Shown here piece after piece: positions 6,933 to 13,936 of a stretch of DNA of 16,638 nt (within the stretch, counting starts at the first letter, position 1; each line of letters begins with the position of its first letter). This DNA is from AP-16 sp036395835 (lineage in GTDB: Bacteria > Pseudomonadota > Alphaproteobacteria > Rhizobiales > Xanthobacteraceae): positions 1 to 16,638 of the forward strand of contig DASWCW010000008.1 of NCBI GenBank assembly GCA_036395835.1, in the 5' to 3' direction. The notes beneath the pieces were generated by a model, which saw only the letters and a list, made by a program, of their open reading frames with translations, made no database searches and was not told where the DNA came from. Both the position numbers and the translations under genes were made by a program.

Positions 6933-7667
6933 ATGGCTGATATCACGCTCCTTCCGGTCGAGCGGCTCGAGCTACGGTTCGTCCGAAAACAATGGCCGTT
7001 CGCGACCGAGCGCCGGGACGAGATCGATCGCTATTTTGCGCAAATGCGGCGCGGCAAGCCCGAATTGTGGAACGGCCGGGTCCTGGTGCTTCACGACTTT
7101 GCCGTTGCGGATGGCGTGTTCCGCGGCGCGTATCTGGAGACCGATTTCGCCAGCTTCCTGGCTTGGCGCGACTGGGGCTTTCCCGACAAGAGCGTGCGCA
7201 ATTGCTTCGCGATGGGCGCGCTGCACGCGGCCGACGGTGCCTTCGTGCTCGGCGTCATGGGCGGCCACACCGCCAATGCCGGAAAAGTATATTTCATCGG
7301 CGGTACGCCCGATCTCGACGACGTCGTCGGTGAACAGGTCGACCTCGAGCGCAGCGTGCTGCGCGAGCTTGCGGAAGAGACGGGACTGTCGCCGGATTCG
7401 GTCGATCCCGAACCCGGCTGGCGGGCGATTTTCGACAGCGGCCGCATCGCCATGGTGAAGGTGCTGCGCGCAGCCGAGCCGGCAGCCGCCTTGCGCCAAA
7501 AGATACTCGCCTTTCTCGCGCGCGAGCGAACACCGGAGCTCGCCGGCGTGCACATCGTGCGCAGTCCCGCCGATCTCGATCCGATGATGCCGGCTTTCGT
7601 TCCCAAGTTCTTCGACCACGTGTGGCAGACGGCGGACGATCGAGAACGGACGAACGAGAACCGATGA
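6933..7667 (+). CDS. Nudix-family protein with degenerate first half of the Nudix box
   Basis: This is a predicted cytoplasmic hydrolase of nucleoside-diphosphate-linked compounds, 244 residues from ATG 6933. The second half of the Nudix box is intact (RELAEETGL, 144-152, carrying the metal-binding glutamates). The first part reads GGTPDLDDVVGEQVDLERSVL, so the expected Glu eight residues before the REL arginine is Val136, with a Glu two residues earlier. A long N-terminal domain (WPFATERRDEIDRYF, then WNGRVLVLHDF) precedes it, as in a group of rhizobial Nudix proteins. A TTG at 6909 with GAGG 12 nt upstream would add eight residues. The stop overlaps the ppk2 start (ATGA, 7664-7667), which indicates translational coupling. 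Substrate is unknown. Confidence 0.85.
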   Translation: MADITLLPVERLELRFVRKQWPFATERRDEIDRYFAQMRRGKPELWNGRVLVLHDFAVADGVFRGAYLETDFASFLAWRDWGFPDKSVRNCFAMGALHAADGAFVLGVMGGHTANAGKVYFIGGTPDLDDVVGEQVDLERSVLRELAEETGLSPDSVDPEPGWRAIFDSGRIAMVKVLRAAEPAAALRQKILAFLARERTPELAGVHIVRSPADLDPMMPAFVPKFFDHVWQTADDRERTNENR

Positions 7668-8548
7668 AGAGCGCGAAGCTCATCAAGTCGTTCCGCATCG
7701 ACGAGCCGAAAAACTTTCGGCTCGCCGATCACGATCCGGCGGACACACGGGGGCTCGAGATCGACAAGCAGCAGGCGAAATCGATGCTCGCGGGAGACAT
7801 CGAGCGGCTCGCCGACCTGCAGGAGATGCTTTACGCCCAGGCGCATTGGGCGGTGCTCGCGATCTTCCAGGCCATGGATGCCGGCGGCAAGGACAGCGCG
7901 ATCAAGCACGTCATGACCGGCGTCAACCCGCAGGGCTGCGAGGTGCATGCGTTCAAAGCGCCGAGCCCCGAGGAGCTCGAACACGATTTTTTGCGGCGCG
8001 CCGCGGTGCGGCTGCCGCCGCGCGGCCGCATCGGCATCTTCAACCGCTCCTATTACGAGGAGGTGCTGGTGGTGCGCGTGCGACCCGAGCTGCTCGGGCG
8101 CCAGAAGCTGCCGCCTCAGGCGAAGCCGGACAAGATCTGGAAGCAGCGGTTCGAGGACATCGTCGCCTTCGAGCGTCACCTGGTGCGCAACGGCACGCTC
8201 GTCCTCAAATTCCACCTCCGCATCTCGAAACAGGAGCAGAAGCGCCGGTTCCTGCAGCGGCTCGACACCCCGGCCAAACGCTGGAAATTCTCGATGGACG
8301 ATGTTGCCGACCGCAAGCTCTGGGACCGCTATATGGATGCCTACGAGGACATGGTCCTCAACACCAGCACGCCCGAGGCGCCATGGTACGTCGTGCCCGC
8401 GGACCACAAGTGGTTCGCGCGCCTCGTGGTCGCGGGCGCCATGGTCGAGGCGCTGGACCGACTCGACTTGCGGTTCCCCAAGGTCAGCCGGGTGCAGCTG
8501 AAAGAAATGCAGCGCCTCCGCAAGGCGCTGGAGGCGGAAAAAGACTGA
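7664..8548 (+). CDS. ppk2: Polyphosphate kinase 2 family protein (polyP:nucleotide phosphotransferase)
   Basis: This cytoplasmic enzyme transfers phosphate between polyphosphate and nucleotides. The 294-residue product has the PPK2 Walker A-like loop FQAMDAGGKDSAIKHVM (DAGGKD 72-77), TGVNPQGCEVHAFKAPS, the Walker B-like GIFNRSYYEEVLVVRV (124-139) and the lid region KRWKFSMDDVADRKLWDRY. The VNPQG and FKAPS segments resemble the PPK2 group able to act on AMP as well as ADP (class III-like), which is an inference from motif memory. ATG 7664 overlaps the Nudix stop by ATGA, and no separate ribosome site is obvious, so translation is probably coupled. With PhzF and Nudix it closes a three-gene run, and the low-GC Tad cluster follows. 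Confidence 0.93.
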   Translation: MKSAKLIKSFRIDEPKNFRLADHDPADTRGLEIDKQQAKSMLAGDIERLADLQEMLYAQAHWAVLAIFQAMDAGGKDSAIKHVMTGVNPQGCEVHAFKAPSPEELEHDFLRRAAVRLPPRGRIGIFNRSYYEEVLVVRVRPELLGRQKLPPQAKPDKIWKQRFEDIVAFERHLVRNGTLVLKFHLRISKQEQKRRFLQRLDTPAKRWKFSMDDVADRKLWDRYMDAYEDMVLNTSTPEAPWYVVPADHKWFARLVVAGAMVEALDRLDLRFPKVSRVQLKEMQRLRKALEAEKD

Positions 8549-8614
8549 TTTTCCCGTATGCCCCCGACATGATTACCAATTTCTGAATTGACGTCGCTCG
8601 ATTTCGAAGGTGTC

Positions 8615-8684
8615 GTTCAACAAAAAAAGAGGGATTAAAAGTAAGATTATATCCAAATTGAATGTGCGGTGTGAGGAAATCAGA
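8615..8684 (+). promoter_or_regulatory. AT-rich leader in front of the Tad-like cluster
   Basis: From about 8618 to 8663 the sequence is strikingly A/T-rich (runs such as CAAAAAAAG and AAGATTATATCC) within a GC-rich chromosome. It ends in GAGGA (8673-8677), 7 nt before ATG 8685. This is the natural place for the promoter of the three-gene cluster. I could not find a convincing -35/-10 pair; a TTAA-N7-ATTA arrangement recalls half a CtrA box but is imperfect. Confidence 0.35.
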
Positions 8685-9977
8685 ATGTCTCCGACTTTCT
8701 ATCCCGCGGCACGACATGCGTTTCCAGAGGTCTTGGACCTGCTGCGCCGCTTTAGGCGCGACCAGACCGGGAGTTACGCGATCATCACAGCTCTGACAAT
8801 GCCCGCGCTCTTGGGATTGGTCGGCCTGGGATCCGAGGTGGGGCTGTGGTATTACAACCATCAACACCTGCAGAGCGCGGCTGATTCAGGGGCAATCAGT
8901 GCCGCAACGACTTATTCTATCCAGGGCAACTCTACCGGCTTGATAACTCAGGCTCAGGCCGCAACTGCGACGTACGGCTTTGTTGCCGGAGCCAACAATG
9001 TCGTTGTGACGCTGCATCAGCCTCCGCTGTCCGGATCCTATACATCGACGACGAATGCCGTTGAAGTGATTGTCAGTCAGCCGCAGACTCGACTCTTCTC
9101 GAGCCTGTTTAGCTCAAGTCAACTCACGATTTCCGCACGCGCTGTCGCCGTTGGCAATGGAGGTCTCGGTTGCGTGCTCAGCCTGAATACGACAGCGAGT
9201 GGAGCCACGGTCATAAAAGGTACGTCTGCCGTCAATCTTAGCGGCTGCAGCCTGATGGACAATTCCAGCAATTCGTCCGCGCTCACGCTAAACGGCGGTG
9301 GCACGCTCTCCGCGCTCTCCGTAAACGTAGTGGGTAACGTATCGGAGACGTCGAATATCACTACGACACTGGGAATCAACACCGGAGCAACGCCCGCTTC
9401 CGATCCGTACGCGGATTCGTCATATCCGTCGTTTTCGGGATGCGACAAGCACAACTTTTCCTCAAAGAAGACGGAGACCATCAATCCGGGCGTATATTGT
9501 GGAGGCATGAGCCTGAACGCCGGTGCACATGTCACCTTGAATCCGGGAGTATATTACCTCGACCAAGGCAGCCTGAGCGTCAACGGCGGCGCTACATTAA
9601 GCGGGACCGGGGTTACGCTGGTATTTACATCCAGCACCGGAAATAATTATGCGACCGCGAGCGTCAACGGCGGCGCCACGATCAACCTGACTCCGCCTAC
9701 GAATGGCAGCACCGCCGGCATTGTGTTCTTTGGTGACCGAAACATGCCCGTCGGTACGGGATTCTCATTCGAGGGTGGGGCTTCACAGGTGCTCGGGGGT
9801 GCGCTTTACCTGCCGAGGGGCGCGGTAAGCTTTGCCGGCGGAGCAGACACTACCACCGCCTGCACTCAGCTCGTGGCTGACACGATCACGTTTAGCGGCA
9901 ATTCCAATTTTGCGATCAACTGTGCTGGCTACGGTACGAAGCCGATAGGTTCTCGTTTGGCGAAATTGGTCGAATAG
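8685..9977 (+). CDS. TadG-like pilus assembly protein with beta-solenoid-like C-terminal region
   Basis: The 430-residue product probably sits in the inner membrane and periplasm. Residues ~26-75 are the TadE/G-like N-terminus: a short basic cytoplasmic part, then QTGSYAIITALTMPALLGLVGLGSEVG, a single membrane helix, then YYNHQHLQSAADSGAISAA, which is typical of TadG. In place of an obvious von Willebrand A domain, residues ~170-420 are rich in Gly, Asn, Ser and Thr, with recurring NPGVYY / LSVNGGATL / ASVNGGATI units like a right-handed beta-helix. GAGGA 7 nt upstream supports ATG 8685 over GTG 8610. GC content and codon choice differ from the genes upstream. Two TadE-like genes follow in the same direction. 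The role is probably as a minor component or organiser of a Tad/Flp pilus or a related surface structure. Confidence 0.82.
   Translation: MSPTFYPAARHAFPEVLDLLRRFRRDQTGSYAIITALTMPALLGLVGLGSEVGLWYYNHQHLQSAADSGAISAATTYSIQGNSTGLITQAQAATATYGFVAGANNVVVTLHQPPLSGSYTSTTNAVEVIVSQPQTRLFSSLFSSSQLTISARAVAVGNGGLGCVLSLNTTASGATVIKGTSAVNLSGCSLMDNSSNSSALTLNGGGTLSALSVNVVGNVSETSNITTTLGINTGATPASDPYADSSYPSFSGCDKHNFSSKKTETINPGVYCGGMSLNAGAHVTLNPGVYYLDQGSLSVNGGATLSGTGVTLVFTSSTGNNYATASVNGGATINLTPPTNGSTAGIVFFGDRNMPVGTGFSFEGGASQVLGGALYLPRGAVSFAGGADTTTACTQLVADTITFSGNSNFAINCAGYGTKPIGSRLAKLVE
9483..9676 (+). repeat. Internal DNA repeats encoding solenoid turns in the TadG-like gene
   Basis: An 18-bp exact direct repeat (GAGCGTCAACGGCGGCGC) occurs at 9575-9592 and 9659-9676, 84 bp (28 codons) apart, encoding SVNGGA both times. 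A second near-repeat, AATCCGGG followed by a one-base mismatch and GTATATT, occurs at 9483 and 9540, 57 bp (19 codons) apart, encoding NPGVY. Spacing is in whole codons, so these mark duplicated structural turns within the protein. Confidence 0.7.
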
Positions 9978-9994
9978 ACGCTCGGGAGACTCTC

Positions 9995-10462
9995 ATGATG
10001 CGGTACGTATTCAGCAGTTTCCCCTCGAAGGGCCAAAATGCGGTCGCGGGATCGGCCGCAATTGAATTCGCCATCATTGCGCCGGTGCTGGTGCTTGCAT
10101 TGATTTGTACTGCCGACCTGGGTCTCGGCATACACCGTAAAATGCAGGTGGAAAATGCCGCTCAAGCGGGGGTCGAATATGCCGTAGTCTACGGTTTCAC
10201 CACGAGCTCGATTTCGAACGCCGTGTCGGCCGCCACCAGTTTCTCCGGAATTAGCTCGTCTCCAGCGCCGGTTCAGTTCTGCGGCTGCGCCTCCGCCACC
10301 GGAATTACGAACGCGAACTGTAGCTCAACGTGTACCGGAGGTGTTGCTCCAGGTGTCTATGTGACTGTATCGGCACAGGGCACTTACAGGACGATCTTGA
10401 GCTATCCTATTATCCCCGACAGCTTCACGTTCTCCTCGCAGTCGACCGCGAGAATCCAATGA
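9995..10462 (+). CDS. TadE family minor pilin-like protein
   Basis: The 155-residue membrane-anchored protein has the TadE N-terminus GSAAIEFAIIAPVLVLAL. The conserved Glu sits inside the hydrophobic helix, as in type IV pilin-like precursors processed by a TadV-type peptidase before or near that Glu. The helix is followed by KMQVENAAQAGVEYA, a typical TadE continuation. The periplasmic part is Ser/Thr-rich and carries four cysteines in FCGCASATGITNANCSSTC, which could form disulfides. GGGAG (9984-9988) lies 6 nt before the ATG. It starts 17 bp after the TadG-like gene, and its stop overlaps the next start (ATGA). It probably works with its two neighbours in pilus assembly. Confidence 0.85.
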   Translation: MMRYVFSSFPSKGQNAVAGSAAIEFAIIAPVLVLALICTADLGLGIHRKMQVENAAQAGVEYAVVYGFTTSSISNAVSAATSFSGISSSPAPVQFCGCASATGITNANCSSTCTGGVAPGVYVTVSAQGTYRTILSYPIIPDSFTFSSQSTARIQ

Positions 10463-10839
10463 GCTTTCTGCGGTTCTGCAAGGGCGAAACGGGTACGGCG
10501 GCGGTCGAATTTGGCCTGACCGCGCCGGGGTATTTTGCGTTATTTGCGGGCATCATGTGTTGCGGGCTCCTGCTGTGGACCCAACTGGCGCTCCAGCATG
10601 GCACCGAGAGGGCTGCTCGATGTGCCAGCATCAACTCAACCGTATGTGGGAGCGTAGCCGCAATCCAAAGCTACGCCGCCCAGCAGGCGTTGGGACTCAA
10701 TCCCCCGAGTTCGACCTTCTCGGTTACGACGGCATCGTGCGGGAGCAGAGTCACCGCAAGCTATACGTTTGCCTTTTTGACAAGCTATTTCGGCTTGCCC
10801 ACCCTAACGCTGGGCGCGGAGTCTTGCTTCCCTAAATGA
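10459..10839 (+). CDS. Second TadE-like minor pilin protein
   Basis: The 126-residue protein starts with ATG 10459, which overlaps the stop of the preceding gene (ATGA), so translation is coupled. The N-terminus GETGTAAVEFGLTAPGYFALF gives the TadE/pilin-like pattern of small residues, then Glu at the start of a hydrophobic helix, then WTQLALQHGTERAARCASI. The remaining part is short and holds several cysteines (CASI, VCGS, SCGS and one near the C-terminus). It is smaller than its neighbour and diverged from it, but of the same architecture. It is last in the cluster, with only 41 bp before the convergent exported-protein gene and no evident terminator there. Confidence 0.82.
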   Translation: MSFLRFCKGETGTAAVEFGLTAPGYFALFAGIMCCGLLLWTQLALQHGTERAARCASINSTVCGSVAAIQSYAAQQALGLNPPSSTFSVTTASCGSRVTASYTFAFLTSYFGLPTLTLGAESCFPK

Positions 10840-10880
10840 TCAGCAGGGATCGTGGCTCGAAGGTTGCGACGCGCGGCTCA

Positions 10881-11333
10881 TTACCGGCAGCGCATCTGCC
10901 AAGGACTTGGGTTGCCGTTCGAGACGAAGTTCCCGTCCTTGATCGAGTATTCGCCGTTGACGATCCGGTTGGACATGGACCGGATGCGGCCGTCGCCGGC
11001 CTTGAAGAAGGAGATGTCCCTGATTTGAGATATGCTCGTATAATCTATTCGCACCTCGAGCAAACCATTCGCGGTGATCCGGGCCGAGAGAATCCTGCTG
11101 GAATCCCGCGCGTCGCCGAACTCGCGCTCGTGAAACGCTCCGCCCTGCTTTGCTACGTAGGATAGGTAACCATTCGACCGACTGGGAGGCTGGCTGCAAT
11201 CCAGTGCCCAAGTGCCGAGCATGCCCCACCGGCCAAGCGTGTCGGTCACCGTCTGAGCGATCGCAAACTCGGACGAAGCAAGGAGGCCGACAAGCACAAC
11301 GAGGACGCGGGCCAAAATCGCTGCACGCATCAT
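10881..11333 (-). CDS. Exported protein of unknown function
   Basis: The 150-residue product begins with a clear signal peptide (MMRAAILARVLVVLVGLLAS, cut probably after AIAQ near residue 26). The mature part starts near a GTWALDC segment and ends in MRCR. The two cysteines, one near each end, could form a disulfide that closes a small beta-rich fold. I recall similar small secreted proteins in Bradyrhizobium with no assigned function. Two adjacent ATGs (11333, 11330) fit the signal peptide; longer in-frame extension to 11417 lacks a reason. Transcribed toward the Tad cluster, it is probably a single-gene unit. Confidence 0.7.
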   Translation of the reverse strand: MMRAAILARVLVVLVGLLASSEFAIAQTVTDTLGRWGMLGTWALDCSQPPSRSNGYLSYVAKQGGAFHEREFGDARDSSRILSARITANGLLEVRIDYTSISQIRDISFFKAGDGRIRSMSNRIVNGEYSIKDGNFVSNGNPSPWQMRCR

Positions 11334-11536
11334 CTTCGGGCACCCCGCACGAAAAGAATATTTACCCGATAATCGAGCTTGCAGATATCGCGTAGCAGCT
11401 CCGCCCGCGAGCTTCAAGCTGCAGCAACGCCGCTAACCTGGCGACCAATATGGCCGCGCCGATCACGTCGCCGATCGTTTCTCGGCTCCGGGACCTTTGG
11501 ACACGGGTGAGGGATCGTCGTTCCCGGCGTGCGTTG

Positions 11537-11692
11537 CTAGTCGCGCCCTTGGGCGTCCAGCTCGGCGGCCTTGTCGAGGAAGGCTTGCGCGATGACCCGA
11601 AGCTCACGGGCGATTTCGGGGTCTTGGATGTTATCTGCCAATCGGAAGCATCGTTTGGCCTGTTCTCTGAGGAAGGCTTGGTAGGGCTGCAT
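11537..11692 (-). CDS. 51-residue helical protein of unknown function
   Basis: The short product (starts MQPYQAFLREQAKRCFRLAD, ends AELDAQGRD) is predicted to be entirely helical. GGGGAG (11704-11699) lies 6 nt before ATG 11692, a good ribosome site. Its middle, DPEIARELRVIAQAFLDKA, resembles the short helical proteins that are frequent in rhizobial genomes and carry a QA..YR.LA....DP.....L...A pattern. It has one cysteine. It diverges from a second small gene of similar pattern 104 bp away. Function is unknown; a helix-pair oligomer is plausible. Confidence 0.65.
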   Translation of the reverse strand: MQPYQAFLREQAKRCFRLADNIQDPEIARELRVIAQAFLDKAAELDAQGRD

Positions 11693-11796
11693 GGCGCTCT
11701 CCCCTTTTTGAACACCACCATGCGCTTTTTCCTTGTCGCGGCATTGATTTAGGTCGAAGACAGACTCCCCACGATGCGGTAAAAGCGGCTTGTTCG

Positions 11797-11964
11797 ATGC
11801 GACTGGAAGATTTTCTCAGCAAGCAGGCCGAACAGGTCCGCGCTCTCGCACGTAAAACGTCGGACCCCGAGCTGCGGGAGCAATTGGAGCAAATCGCCCG
11901 CGACTGCTTGGCCGAACTGGATGCCTTTAAGCGAGAGAAAGAAAATTCTTCGCTTTCCAACTGA
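11797..11964 (+). CDS. 55-residue helical protein related to its divergent neighbour
   Basis: The short product (starts MRLEDFLSKQAEQVRALARK, ends NSSLSN) is strongly helical and charged. FLSKQAEQVRALA...SDPELREQLEQIARDCLAELDAF lines up by eye with FLREQAKRCFRLA...QDPEIARELRVIAQAFLDKAAEL of the divergent gene, sharing FL..QA, LA, DPE, L..IA and the terminal LD. No strong ribosome site precedes ATG 11797, which lowers confidence in the start. Third codon positions favour G/C, as expected of a translated frame here. Function is unknown. Confidence 0.58.
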   Translation: MRLEDFLSKQAEQVRALARKTSDPELREQLEQIARDCLAELDAFKREKENSSLSN

Positions 11965-11982
11965 GGCCCCGCCGGGCCCGGC

Positions 11983-12011
11983 TTGCGTCCCGGCCTCGTG
12001 TTCGGCTACAA
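11983..12011 (+). promoter_or_regulatory. Possible promoter of the leuA leader
   Basis: TTGCGT (11983-11988) and CTACAA (12006-12011) are separated by exactly 17 nt, close to the rhizobial housekeeping pattern TTGAC-N17-CTATAT. It lies 59 bp before the leader peptide ATG, leaving room for a short 5' end. A 12-nt palindrome GCCGGGCCCGGC (11971-11982) touches its 5' edge. Prediction from spacing and similarity only. Confidence 0.35.
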
Positions 12012-12070
12012 GGGCGGGCCGGGAGCAACGCGGCCTTGCGTTCGCCCGCGATCCTGGCGGCGAGGGAGCC

Positions 12071-12172
12071 ATGTCGGTGCGCTATGAGCATCGCGCGATG
12101 AAAGGGACGGCCGCACCGGCCGCCCCCGCGGCTGCCCTCATTCTCGGCCTCCTTCTGCTTATCAGCCCCTGA
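12071..12172 (+). CDS. Leucine-rich leader peptide of leuA
   Basis: This is a 33-codon reading frame directly upstream of leuA. After an Ala/Pro-rich middle it ends LILGLLLLISP, giving six Leu and two Ile codons within nine, then TGA. Leu codons are ctc, ctc, ctc, ctt, ctg, ctt. GAGGG (12062-12066) lies 4 nt before ATG 12071; a shorter 24-codon form could start at ATG 12098. Such a run in front of 2-isopropylmalate synthase is the hallmark of a leader peptide whose translation senses charged tRNA-Leu: a stalled ribosome at these codons would cover the first arm of the hairpin at 12165. The peptide itself probably has no function after synthesis. Confidence 0.8.
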   Translation: MSVRYEHRAMKGTAAPAAPAAALILGLLLLISP

Positions 12173-12244
12173 GGGCCGGCTGGGCGCGCGCGCCTGGGCA
12201 CTCAGGGGCCTCGCAATGGACCCCGAGAGCGCCCCAATGGGCGC
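12165..12244 (+). promoter_or_regulatory. leuA attenuator: competing hairpins after the leader peptide
   Basis: Four segments can be drawn. Segment 1 GCCCCTGAG (12165-12173, overlapping the leader stop) pairs perfectly with segment 2 CTCAGGGGC (12201-12209). Segment 2 extended (12205-12213) can instead pair with segment 3 (CGAG 12224-12227 and GCCCC 12231-12235, with a three-base bulge). Segment 3 GCGCCC (12229-12234) can pair with segment 4 GGGCGC (12239-12244) over a CAAT loop. This is the classic 1:2, 2:3, 3:4 logic: a ribosome stalled on Leu codons frees segment 2 to form 2:3 and prevent 3:4. The 3:4 hairpin has no following T-run, so how it would stop expression is unclear. It ends 9 nt before the leuA ribosome site. 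Confidence 0.7.
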
Positions 12245-12268
12245 AAGCGAACAGAAGGAACTTTCTCC

Positions 12269-13855
<1,587 letters not shown>

Positions 13856-13865
13856 CGGACGACAG

Positions 13866-13932
13866 AGGACAGACGACAGAGGGCGGACGGGAGCTCAACG
13901 ATCCAGACCGGCAGGTATCCGTCGTCTGTCCT
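13866..13932. repeat. 12-bp inverted repeat filling the leuA/TRAP convergent gap
   Basis: AGGACAGACGAC (13866-13877) is exactly complementary to GTCGTCTGTCCT (13921-13932), separated by 43 nt. The left arm is part of a short direct repeat, GACGACAGAG, occurring twice 14 nt apart (from about 13858). It starts just after the leuA stop and ends 4 bp before the TRAP permease stop, so it could act as a shared transcription end. No T-run is present. The GACAGA-type wording resembles short dispersed repeats I recall from rhizobial intergenic regions. Confidence 0.55.
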
Positions 13933-13936
13933 ACGC

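Noticed and set aside
5989..7458. 489-codon plus-strand frame over phzF and the Nudix gene
   Set aside because: Out of frame with both genes; arginine-rich shadow without recognisable domains.
8536..8554. GGAAAA/TTTTCC hairpin over the ppk2 stop codon as a terminator
   Set aside because: The stem is short and mostly A-T, and no T-run follows; too weak to call.
8635..8651. CtrA-like box (TTAA-N7-ATTA) upstream of the Tad-like cluster
   Set aside because: Only one half matches TTAA, and AT-rich DNA gives such half-sites by chance; kept only as a remark on the AT-rich leader.
11450..11752. 100-codon plus-strand frame, including a short MRFFLVAALI end
   Set aside because: It is antisense to the better supported 51-residue gene; the hydrophobic end is only ten codons before a stop and has no ribosome site of its own.
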